A DNA stretch of 64,000 bases from MFD04580-c1 sp963702995. Lineage in GTDB: Bacteria > Planctomycetota > Phycisphaerae > Tepidisphaerales > Tepidisphaeraceae. A model generated the notes under the pieces. It searched no databases and had not been told where the DNA came from. It saw only the letters and a list, made by a program, of their open reading frames with translations. The stretch covers positions 3,286,001 through 3,350,000 of the forward strand of contig OY969783.1 in assembly GCA_963702995.1 (NCBI GenBank). Direction: 5' to 3'. The translations under genes were made by a program, and so were the position numbers. Shown piece after piece: positions 55,041 to 63,495 of the stretch (position 1 is the first letter of the stretch; each line of letters opens with the position of its first letter).

Positions 55041-55871
55041 TCACTTCATCAGTTCATCCAGGGCCGGCTTGGTCGCTTCGGCCCAAATCTCGTAGCCGTG
55101 CGTGTTGGGGTGAAGCGCGTCGGGCATAATCTCCTTGGGGAGCGTGCCGTCTTCAGTGAGGAACTTCGGGCCGATGTCCAGGTACTTCACCGTCTTCCCG
55201 CCGTCGTCGAGCTTGGCGATCTTGGCGTTGATGTCTTTGATGCGGTCGCGGTTCGGGTCGGTCGCCATCTTGCCGCGCGGGAAAATGCCCAGGAGAAGGA
55301 CCTTGGTCGTCGGCAGCTTCTCATGGAGCAGGCCGACGATCTTCGTGATGCCCGAGACGATCTCGTCGTTGGTGTTCCCGCCGAGGTTGTTGGTGCCGAT
55401 CATCAGAACGGCGACCTTCGGCTTGATCCCTTCGACTTCGCCATGCTCGAGCCGCCAGATGACGTGCTGCGTCCGGTCCCCGCCGATCCCGATGTTGTAG
55501 GGGGAGAGGTCGCCATAGTTCTTGGCGAAGACTTCGGCTCCGCCCTTGCCGGTGTCCGGGTTGGGCTTGCCGCGCCAGCCGTCGGTGATCGAGTCGCCGA
55601 CAAAGAGGATGTCACACTTGCCGTTCAGGGCGGCCAGGTCCTTCAAGAACCCCTCGTGGCGGCCAAGGAACCCCTTGCCCTGGTCGCGCCCCATCTTGAC
55701 GGCGCCGATGTCGGCCGCCTCTTTGACGGCCTGGGTCGTCGGAGCGGTCGTCGTGGTCGCCATCTTCGGCGGCGGAAGCACCGCGGCCGGCCCATCGGCG
55801 TACGCCGCGCAACCCGCCAACAGGCAGGCCGTCAGGAACGAACGCGACATCAGTCTCAACTTGATTTGCAT
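55041..55871 (-). CDS. Secreted SGNH/GDSL hydrolase
   Basis: 276 residues. ATG 55871 is preceded by AAGGAGA at ideal spacing. A signal peptide (LMSRSFLTACLLAGCAAYADG, with a possible lipobox LLAGC) is followed by an SGNH domain of the PAF-acetylhydrolase type: block I FVGDSITDGWRG, block II NIGIGGDRTQHVIWRL, block III MIGTNNLGGNT and block V DALHPNTHGYEIWA. Catalytic Ser, Asp and His are thus all present. It probably deacetylates or de-esterifies extracellular glycans, by analogy to relatives. It ends at a strong terminator. Confidence 0.93.
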   Translation of the reverse strand: MQIKLRLMSRSFLTACLLAGCAAYADGPAAVLPPPKMATTTTAPTTQAVKEAADIGAVKMGRDQGKGFLGRHEGFLKDLAALNGKCDILFVGDSITDGWRGKPNPDTGKGGAEVFAKNYGDLSPYNIGIGGDRTQHVIWRLEHGEVEGIKPKVAVLMIGTNNLGGNTNDEIVSGITKIVGLLHEKLPTTKVLLLGIFPRGKMATDPNRDRIKDINAKIAKLDDGGKTVKYLDIGPKFLTEDGTLPKEIMPDALHPNTHGYEIWAEATKPALDELMK

Positions 55872-55997
55872 TATCTCTCCTTCGCCAGCGGATTGGCGGC
55901 CAACAGCCCCCATACGGCGTCTCATACCATCGAAACGCCGCCAGGTTGTTGGAAGCCGCGTCGAACCGGTAACGGTGGCCGGCACCGATTAGGAGGG

Positions 55998-57053
55998 TCA
56001 GTTGGCGGCGAGACGCTTGCGGATGTAGTCGGCGCGGGCGGCGTGGCGCATGTCGCCGTCGAGCTTGCGGCCCTGGATCTTCTGTAGATGGGCGGGCTGG
56101 GTGAGGAGGAACAGCTCGTTGATCGTCCGCAGGTCAACGTCCTTGACGCGGCCGAGGTGGACGCCCATCCGCAGATGGCTCAGCAGCAGCAGCGTCTCCT
56201 CAGTCGCCATGAGCCGCGCCGAGCGAAGGACGCCCAGGGCCCGGCTTACCTTGTCGTCCAGGGCGACTGTCTTGTCGTTCAGGAGGGTCTTGCGCGCGTG
56301 GCGCTCATACTCGATGATCGTCGGGATCACTTCACGCTTGAAGTCGTCGATGATCTCGTCTTCGCTCTTGCCAAGCGTGGTCTGGTTGCTGATCTGATAG
56401 AAGTCCCCCGTCGCCTCGGTCCCCTCACCGTAGAGGCCGCGGACCGCCAGGTGCATCTGCTTTGCGGCGCGGAAGACCTTCTCGATCTCGCCGGTCAGTT
56501 TCAGGGCGGGCAGGTGGAGCATCACACTGACACGAATGCCCGTGCCGACGTTCGTCGGGCAGGCGGTCAGGTAGCCGAAACGGGGGTGGAACGCGAAATC
56601 GAGCTTCGACTCCAGGGCGTCATCGATCTTGTTGATCTGCTCCCAGGTCTCTTCCAGTTGCAGCCCGCTTCGCAGGACCTGGATGCGGAGGTGATCCTCC
56701 TCGTTGACCATGATGGAAATCGTCTCGCCATCGCCCACCGCGACGCCGCGGGCCCCTTCGGCGGCCGCGTGGGGCTTGCTGATCAGGTGGCGCTCAACGA
56801 GCAACTGCCGATCGATTTCCGGGGCGTTCTCCAGATCGACGTAGAGCATCTGCGGCGCGAGGTTGGCATCAAGGATTGTCTGGCGGACCCTGGCTTCCAG
56901 GCCCTGTCGCTGCGGGCGGGTGCAGCGGGAGAGGAAGTTATGGCCCGCCACGTTCCGGGCCAGCCGGATGCGTGACGAGATGACGATCTCACTCATCGGC
57001 CCGCTGCCTCGAAGCCACTCGCCCGCTTGATTGGTAAGGTCAGTCAGTTTCAT
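55998..57053 (-). CDS. mcsB: McsB, protein arginine kinase
   Basis: 351 residues. It shares the phosphagen (guanidino) kinase catalytic domain: VISSRIRLARNVAGHNF at the N-terminus, EDHLRIQVLRSGLQL, the active-site segment TACPTNVGTGIRVSVMLHLP, and GLYGEGTEATGDFYQISNQT. In Firmicutes McsB phosphorylates arginines to mark proteins for ClpCP degradation. It follows mcsA by 101 nt in the same direction; ctsR and clpC, partners in the Bacillus operon, are not here. Confidence 0.94.
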   Translation of the reverse strand: MKLTDLTNQAGEWLRGSGPMSEIVISSRIRLARNVAGHNFLSRCTRPQRQGLEARVRQTILDANLAPQMLYVDLENAPEIDRQLLVERHLISKPHAAAEGARGVAVGDGETISIMVNEEDHLRIQVLRSGLQLEETWEQINKIDDALESKLDFAFHPRFGYLTACPTNVGTGIRVSVMLHLPALKLTGEIEKVFRAAKQMHLAVRGLYGEGTEATGDFYQISNQTTLGKSEDEIIDDFKREVIPTIIEYERHARKTLLNDKTVALDDKVSRALGVLRSARLMATEETLLLLSHLRMGVHLGRVKDVDLRTINELFLLTQPAHLQKIQGRKLDGDMRHAARADYIRKRLAAN

Positions 57054-57154
57054 GTTGCTTAAGAGTCGGTTCGGATCAACATCGCGGCGTCATGGCAACG
57101 GAGACAGGAGGCTTAAGCGGCCGCCGGCGCGGCGGCCGATCGAATGCCTGCCAA

Positions 57155-57658
57155 TTACGCTTCGGCTTGACGGATCTGGTCCCGGAGCCTGGCGGCAAGG
57201 AGGTAGTCCTCGGCCTCGACCGCCCGCGCCAATTCCTTGCGAAGCTTGTTCACGTCGATCGAACGCTTGGCTGGGACGCCGGTCCCGCCGCGGCGGGTCG
57301 GCACTTTACCGACATGGTGCGTCTCCTGGCTCTTCTCCAGACCGTGCGCCCGCTGCAACAGGGGGGTCAGTTCCTTCTCGAAGAGCTGATAGTCGTGCTC
57401 GCAGCCGAGCAGCCCGCTCTGCCGGAACTCGGCCCAGGTGATGCCGCACTGCTCGCAGCCAGCGCCTGCGTCTTTCTGAATGCCGGAATGAGCCATCACG
57501 AAGTTCGTGAGCAGCTCGTTGATCGGCATGTGGTTCTTGACGGGAAGACCTTCGTTTTGGGCGGCGCACTGTTCGCAGAGGTGCTTTTCAATCTTCTTCC
57601 CTGCTTTGATCTCGGTGAGATGGACGGTGGCAGCCTTGTTACAATTGTCACACTTCAT
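57155..57658 (-). CDS. mcsA: McsA-like zinc-finger / UvrB-UvrC motif protein
   Basis: 167 residues from ATG 57658 (MKCDNCNKAATVHLTEI). Zinc-finger pairs are CDNC (C3, C6), CEQC (C28, C31) and a further CEQC plus CEHD downstream. The C-terminal LRKELARAVEAEDYLLAARL, then RDQIR, is a UvrB/UvrC-type motif. This is the architecture of McsA, activator and adaptor of McsB. It is directly upstream of mcsB. Confidence 0.93.
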   Translation of the reverse strand: MKCDNCNKAATVHLTEIKAGKKIEKHLCEQCAAQNEGLPVKNHMPINELLTNFVMAHSGIQKDAGAGCEQCGITWAEFRQSGLLGCEHDYQLFEKELTPLLQRAHGLEKSQETHHVGKVPTRRGGTGVPAKRSIDVNKLRKELARAVEAEDYLLAARLRDQIRQAEA

Positions 57659-57893
57659 GAAAACGCCTCGGCGGCGGCCGAACCTTCGGGCGACGCAACC
57701 GCGAAAACCGCCCCGGCTTCCCTTGAAATCAAAGAAGCGAGGCAATCGACTTGATCGGATTTTAACACAAACGCGGACTCTGAATCCTATTTCGGCTGGC
57801 GTGCATAATCAACGCAAATCCAAGCCGGGGGCCACCGTCGCGCCACGCTCGCGCCCGCGTCGCCCAGTGGATCCACGTCGATCAACTGGAGGG

Positions 57894-58265
57894 TTACGGG
57901 CGGTACGTTGCCGAATTCTCTTCGGTCTCCCACACGCTCACGGCGGTCAGCTTGACCCCCGCCGGCATGGACAACGATCTGCCGACATGCAGCGCGACGT
58001 TCTCCGCGGAGGGGTTTAGCCCCGCCGGCGCCTGAAACGGGGCCAAATCGTTGAGATGCTGGTTGTGAAAGGAGGCCAGCACCGCATCGACACGATGCTC
58101 GAGGTCGTGAAAATCCATCACGACGCCGATCGGGTCGAGCCGATCGGCCGCAACCGTGACGCGAATGACCCAGTTGTGGCCGTGAAGCGTCTCCAGCGAT
58201 CCGTCGTAGAGCCGAAGCTGATGGGCGGCGGAGAAACGGCGCGTGGTCGTGATTTCAAATCCCAT
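57894..58265 (-). CDS. 6-pyruvoyl-tetrahydropterin synthase / QueD-like protein
   Basis: 123 residues. The zinc-binding histidines are in RFSAAHQLRLYDG and LHGHNWVIRV, with VVMDFHDLEHRVDAVL as the next family block and VWETEENSATYRP at the C-terminus, where the catalytic Glu lies. Both PTPS and QueD (6-carboxy-tetrahydropterin synthase of queuosine synthesis) share these features. A catalytic Cys between the histidine motifs is not obvious. No other que gene is adjacent. Confidence 0.88.
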   Translation of the reverse strand: MGFEITTTRRFSAAHQLRLYDGSLETLHGHNWVIRVTVAADRLDPIGVVMDFHDLEHRVDAVLASFHNQHLNDLAPFQAPAGLNPSAENVALHVGRSLSMPAGVKLTAVSVWETEENSATYRP

Positions 58266-58400
58266 GACCGTATCGTCGTAGGCTCATCGGCGGCCGCAAG
58301 CCCGACGAACCGCCGCCTGGCAAGAAACCACCGCCGCCGCGCAAACCGCGCGCGCTCTTGCGGGCTGAAAGCCTGATCGCTTCGGGCGGCGGTCACGCCT

Positions 58401-59432
58401 TCAATATCGAACGACCGTGCCGCCGTTCGGGTAGCCGCCGTAGCCGTAGTCGCCGGCGTATGGGAACTGGCCGGCGGCTCGGCTATGAAGGTAGTAAGCG
58501 TAGTCCAGGGCTTCGGCGCCGGCGACGAGGGCGGCGTGGCGGAAGGCGTCGGCCGTCAGCATTGCGATGCGGGAATCCTCAAGGTTGCGGCGGGCGAAAA
58601 GGATCTCGGGGTTGCTGCGCAGCGACTCATCATACTTTGCCCGCATCGCGGCCACTTTGGCGCCGGCAACCACCAGGCGATCCTGGGCGGCGCGAACCTC
58701 GCCGCCATCGGCACTCAGCGCGTCGGCTTCGAGGGAGTGGAGGTCGGTGCCGTACCCCATCTTGACCGTGGCCAGAGCGACCAATTCGTCCTGCCCGATC
58801 GTTTTGGTCGCGCGGCGATCCCGGATCTGCTCACCCAGATCCTGGCGAAGCGCCAGAAGACGCTGATACCGCTGGTCCGATGCGAGCGACTGGAACGCCT
58901 TGCGGCGAGCGGCGTTCAAGTCGGCATACGCGGCCGATTCGTCGCGCAGCGCCTCGCGATATTCCGCGGAAGCTTCGAAGGCGCGCTGGGCGTTCCGATA
59001 GGCGATGGACAGTTCCGTCTCGGCCCGGCGGAAGATCGCCTGAGCGGCCGCAAAGCGGGTTTCGCCCATGACGTAGCCATACATTTCGCCGGTCGGGAAG
59101 TCATTGCTGCCGTAACCCCCATTTCCGCCACCCGTGCCGGGCCGCCGGCCAAGGTTCTGATCGAACACCCCAGGTGGCGCGACAGGTGGCTGGAAACCGC
59201 CCTGCGGCATGGGTGCTGCGCCAGCGGGATTCAGGGCGCCGGCGGGATTGGGAGCGCCGGCGGGCGCATTGTTCATGGCTGGTGGCTGCCCAAGCGCCGG
59301 GGGATTCGGGCCAGCCTGATCGGCCTTGCAAACCGTAACGCCGAAACCGAAGCCCAGCCCCGCCAACAGCAGCGCACTGGAGATGGCCACCCGGCTCCGC
59401 ACCGACCGCACCACATACAAATGACGGCCCAT
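58401..59432 (-). CDS. Exported coiled-coil protein, unknown function
   Basis: 343 residues from ATG 59432 (MGRHLYVVRSVRSRVAISSA, signal peptide continuing LLLAGLGFGFGVTVCKA). A Pro/Gly/Ala/Asn-rich stretch of about 100 residues is followed by about 190 residues of Ala/Glu/Arg-rich predicted helix (RRAETELSIAYRNAQRAFEA, YADLNAARRKAFQSLAS, LLALRQDLGEQIRDRRATK), then a Gly/Tyr-rich end (YAGDYGYGGYPNGG). No family is recognised. It is probably a surface or periplasmic structural protein. Confidence 0.75.
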   Translation of the reverse strand: MGRHLYVVRSVRSRVAISSALLLAGLGFGFGVTVCKADQAGPNPPALGQPPAMNNAPAGAPNPAGALNPAGAAPMPQGGFQPPVAPPGVFDQNLGRRPGTGGGNGGYGSNDFPTGEMYGYVMGETRFAAAQAIFRRAETELSIAYRNAQRAFEASAEYREALRDESAAYADLNAARRKAFQSLASDQRYQRLLALRQDLGEQIRDRRATKTIGQDELVALATVKMGYGTDLHSLEADALSADGGEVRAAQDRLVVAGAKVAAMRAKYDESLRSNPEILFARRNLEDSRIAMLTADAFRHAALVAGAEALDYAYYLHSRAAGQFPYAGDYGYGGYPNGGTVVRY

Positions 59433-59592
59433 AGTCGGGTCTCCAGAAGTCAGTTCGTACCCTCGATTGACGCCGGAAACAGCCCGCGTTTCGCGGATGC
59501 GCAGAAGAATCCCGCCCATCCGATCGCAAAACCGATTGTTGATTGATTGCCGGCCGGGCGGCCGCAACGGGCCGCTTTTAGGGGCGGCGCGA

Positions 59593-59598
59593 ATTATA
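59593..59598 (-). promoter_or_regulatory. Candidate -10 element for the coiled-coil gene
   Basis: A perfect TATAAT on the minus strand, about 160 bases upstream of the start at 59432. No good -35 was found at 16-18 bases, so this is only a candidate. Confidence 0.3.
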
Positions 59599-59689
59599 CT
59601 TGGGGGCATTATCCCCGCTACCAATAAATCCGGCGCAGGTCGCCGCGTCGTCATCGTCGATCCACTCGTTCCATCACGGTAGAAGGTCG

Positions 59690-60187
59690 CTACCGACGTT
59701 CCCAGCGACGGACGCGCGATTCGGCCACCCGCGGCATCCGCCGAAGCTGCCCCCGCACGAACCCGACAACAGCAAATGCGGCAAGGAGCGTGAGGCCCGA
59801 CGAACTTGCCGGCAGAACCGGAATTGCATGCGCATCAAGCTGCTTGCCGGCCGCCATTGCGCTGAAACTCACAGAGAGGGTCGATTTTTGCCCGATTTCG
59901 CTTAGAAGCGCGGCGGACAGAGTGTCCCGCTCCGCTGCTTTCGCCGTGCCACCCGTCAAGAGCGAGTCAAACTCCTTGCCGGCAAGCGTTGCCCCGTAGG
60001 GAACCGCTGCCAGGGGCGGACGGGGCACGACCGGCTGTGCGGACGCCGCACGGCCGCCCGCGAGAGCTTCAGACTCCTTCGAGACCTGCCCCCGCGAGAC
60101 GCCCGCACGACACGTCTGGAAACCCAAACCGCCTGCCAGCGCGACGAATAGGAGCAAACGGACAGCGGCAATGCGATCGGTAAACAT
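59690..60187 (-). CDS. Exported protein with C-terminal sorting-like anchor
   Basis: 165 residues. The N-terminal signal (FTDRIAAVRLLLFVALAGGL) and the C-terminal segment AIPVLPASSSGLTLLAAFAV, continuing VGFVRGQLRR and then a strongly basic tail, bracket a short polar region. The C-terminus has the three-part form of exosortase substrates (short motif, hydrophobic helix, basic tail), but the motif is LPASS rather than PEP. No domain is recognised in between. It may be an exosortase-like substrate or a simple membrane protein. Confidence 0.6.
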   Translation of the reverse strand: MFTDRIAAVRLLLFVALAGGLGFQTCRAGVSRGQVSKESEALAGGRAASAQPVVPRPPLAAVPYGATLAGKEFDSLLTGGTAKAAERDTLSAALLSEIGQKSTLSVSFSAMAAGKQLDAHAIPVLPASSSGLTLLAAFAVVGFVRGQLRRMPRVAESRVRRWERR

Positions 60188-60566
60188 GGCTTAGGCACCT
60201 CAAAAACGACCGGCGACTACACTGCGCGACCTTCAAAGGAATGATTCAACTCGCGAAAGACAACCGGGTTCAACACCGACGCAAACCACCAGCGCGCAAC
60301 ACTTTCGATACCCCGGTAATCGACCCATCTCTGCTGTTGAGGTTAGTCCGATAAGAAAGCCGTCCGGTAATCCCGCCGTTGTCACTGCAAAAGCGAGGCC
60401 ATCCCCAGGTCCGGGCGACCGGCGCAAGGTTCCAGCAACCGGGCGAGAAATATTTACGTCCGGTTGGCTATCTCGCCTGAAATCGGCCCGCACCCTATAC
60501 TCCCGCCGCACGGCCGCCCGATCAGCGGGAGGGCTGCGGCGCCTGGACGGACACAAGGAGTGAATT
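60188..60566. other. Intergenic region between divergent genes before galE
   Basis: 379 bases between divergent genes. TATACT at 60496-60501 is a possible -10 for galE, without a good -35 at normal spacing. No repeat or RNA gene was recognised. Confidence 0.35.
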
Positions 60567-61564
60567 ATGAACGTGCTGGTTGCCGGTGGAGCGGGTTACA
60601 TCGGGTCCCACACTGTCAAGCGTCTGAAGGAGGCGGGGCACAGCCCGGTCATTTACGACAACCTTTCGCGCGGACATCGAACGGTCATCGACATTCTGAA
60701 AGTCCCCGCCGTGGCGGCCGACCTGAACGACCGGGAGACCCTCGAATCGACCCTTCGAGAGTTCCACATCGACACCGTCATGCACTTCGCGGCGTACGCC
60801 TATGTGGGCGAGAGTGTTGATAAGCCGCTGATGTACTACCAGAACAACGTCGCGACCACGATCAGCGTCCTTCAGTCGATGCAGGCGGTTGGGGTCGATC
60901 GATTCGTGTTTTCAAGCACCTGTGCGATTTACGGGGACCCGGACAACGTCCCGATCACCGAAGAGGAAAAAAAGGCGCCCGTTTCCCCCTACGGCCGCAC
61001 CAAGCTGCATGTCGAACAGATCCTGCAGGACACGACGCTGGGGTGGAAGAACTTCAAGTTCGCGGCCCTCCGCTACTTCAACGCCAGCGGGTGCGCAATG
61101 GACGGTTCGCTCGGCGAGGACCACTACCCCGAGACGCACCTGATCCCCGTCGTCCTCCAGGCGATCATGGGCGTGCGGCCGGGCATCACAGTCTTCGGGA
61201 CCGACTACCCCACCAAGGACGGGACCAACGTACGCGACTACATCCATGTGGACGACCTCGCCGACGCGCACATCCTGGCGATGGAAAAGCTCGTTGACGG
61301 GAAGCCGATCTACTGCAACCTCGGGACGGGGAACGGGTTCAGCGTCAAGGAGATCATCGCGGCGTGCGAAAAGGTGTCCGGAAAGAAGGTCCCCGTGACC
61401 TTTGGCCCCCGCCGCGCCGGCGACGCGATCGCCCTCTTCGCCGATCCGAGCCGGGCCGGGAGGTGCTCGGCTGGGAAGCCCGCTACAAAGACCCGGAAAC
61501 GATCATCCGCTCGGCATGGAACTGGTTCAGCAAGCACCCGAAGGGGTACAAGAGCGCGGTGTGA
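60567..61564 (+). CDS. galE: GalE-like UDP-glucose 4-epimerase (frameshifted)
   Basis: Cytoplasmic NAD-dependent short-chain dehydrogenase-type epimerase. Motifs are VLVAGGAGYIGSHTVKRL (NAD binding), VIYDNLSRGHR, FSSTCAIYGDPDNVPI with catalytic Thr/Ser, and the YxxxK pair in SPYGRTKLHVEQIL. RYFNASGCAMDGSLGE and RDYIHVDDLADAHILA follow. A one-base deletion near 61458 (GGGCCGGGAGG for GGGCCCGGGAGG) shifts the frame; restoring it gives AREVLGWEARYKDPETI and a stop at 61564, about 332 residues, the normal GalE length. The galactokinase-like gene at 49242 suggests galactose or UDP-galactose metabolism. Confidence 0.92.
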
Positions 61565-61633
61565 AGGGGCTTGGCGAGGGGGAACGTGAACGGCCGCGGG
61601 GCCGACAAACGGCGCGGTCAACCCCGGCGTGTA

Positions 61634-63280
61634 TCAGTTCGCCGAAGTCTCCTGCGCCGCGCGCATCTTCAGGAGTGCGGCCTGTTCAATCTGGCGGATC
61701 TGTTGGCGGGTGAGGCCAAGGCGCCCACCCTCCAGCGATTCTCCATCGGTGCCGCCCAAGCCAAAGCGGGCCCGCACCACGGATCGCTCCTTATCGGTGA
61801 GGAACGCCAGCAGCCGCCCGACCTCTTCGCGGTCGGCGATGCGGTCCATGTCCGTGCCGGAAGTGCGATCCGGGACGTTCGAGAGGAACTGGTCGTCCCC
61901 CGCGCCGGTCGCCCGTCGCCCGGCGAGCATCTGCGGGACGCTACGGGCAAACCCCTTCATCAGCGCCAGCGTGGCATAGGTGCTGAACCGGTTCCCCTTG
62001 TGAGCGTCGAACCCATCGACGGCCCGCATGAGGGTGAGGTTGCCTTCGCTGATCAGCTCCATCAGCGTCAGGCCCGGCCGCAGGTGCTTGCGGGCAACGC
62101 TGACCACAAGGCGCAGATTGGCGCGGAGGATCGCGTTCTTGGTGTCGGTGGCCCGCTTGAGGTGGCCTTCCAGCAGGTTCAGGTCTCGTGCCCGCATGAA
62201 CTGCGGCTCAACCCTACGGCGTGCGGTGACGAACTGGAACTTGTGGAGATTGAATTTGAGGAACAGCGCCCGCTCGCGCGCGGCCCAAGGAGCGGCGTGC
62301 GATAGAGCTCCTGCAAGTAAGGAGGGAGATCGCGGGGGATGCGCGAGTCTTCCGGCCGCCGGGTGGCCATCACGTCCTGTTGGGAGACGATTTCCGCGAT
62401 CACACGCTCGGCGTCGGCCTGGTGATAAAGCTCGTCATCAACGAACTTCGCCTTTCGGCGATTCAACTTCGCCAGCCGCTCTTCGAGGATCACGCGATAG
62501 ATGGCGGCTGCGCGGGCGGCAGGAGCGCCGCGCCAGCGACTTGATCGGCAACCCGCGTTTGAAGCCGCGAAGGATCTGCGCCCGCTCGTCTTCCCGCAAC
62601 TGCGGCGGGGCGAGCGGGAAGATCGCCTGGTCGGGATGCTCTTCATCGTGCTTGCGGATGGTGTGCTGAATGGTCAGCGGCGAGCGGTTCATCTTCCGCG
62701 CGACGCGGCGGCTGATCTCGTGGACGCAGCAGTGGCACATGACCGCCAGGCGGCGCGCCCGGCGAAGGATTTCCTCTCGTTCGGCGTCGCTCACCTGCGA
62801 GAAGTTCATCCCGCGGGTCACTTGATCGCGGTGCTCGGCGACGAACTTCTCGACGCTGGAGAGCAGGAAGCCGACGCGCCGCTTGCCATCGGGGAACGTG
62901 AACCGCCGAGCGGGCAGGCCGCGGCGCCGCCATCGCTGGATGGTCTTGCTGGTGACGTTGAAGCGTTCGGTGACGTCGCCGATGGAGAGGACCGGCTCGG
63001 CGATCGCGCTGGTCGAGAGCTCGAGCGTTTCGCTCACCTGCTCGATGAGCAGGCCCAGATCATGCTGGAGGGCGAGGCCCGCCAGAAGCCCGTTGCCAGC
63101 TTCTTTGGGACGATAACCGGTGATACGGAAGACGATGAAGTCGAACGGGTAGGCCTTGGCGGGGTCAATGCAGTGGACAAGTTCCTCGGCCGCCGCGAGC
63201 TGCGCGGCCCGAGCGTCATGCGGCGTGAAATCCATCTGCCGCGCGAGCTCTTCCAGGCTATCGATCCGGAATTTTGCCAC
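61634..63280 (-). CDS. Sigma-70 family factor with N-terminal helix-turn-helix extension (two frameshifts)
   Basis: About 548 residues when the two shifts are corrected. The N-terminal 280 residues contain an excisionase/MerR-like helix-turn-helix (LSIGDVTERFNVTSKTIQRW, then RRRGLPARRFTFPDGKRRVG) and two more HTH-like stretches (VHEISRRVARKMNRSPLTIQ and LPIKSLARR...RIYRVI). Sigma region 2 follows (ANLRLVVSVARKHLRPGL, LMELISEGNLTLMRAVDGFD, NRFSTYATLALMKGFAR), then region 4 (FLTDKERSVVRARFGLGG, LGLTRQQIRQIEQAALLKM). Breaks: an extra base near 62498 (joining RSCRPRSR to IYRVI) and a missing base near 62275 (joining YRTPLLG to ARERALFLKFN). The two shifts cancel. Confidence 0.85.
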
Positions 63281-63495
63281 TCTCCGCAGTATCCTCCGTC
63301 GCTACGGCGGGGTCAAGGGAAAACCGGGCTCGAACATCGTTACGCCGTCCGTCCCGCTACCCGACGACCCTCGCGGCTCATCGAAAAGCAGGTTGGTCGT
63401 CCAGCCGCTCAACGAAAAACTTGGCGCGAGGACTCGAGCCGGCTCGGTAGAGCATTTTAAGCAATCTTGAAGCGTTAAATCGACTGCTTGGGACG

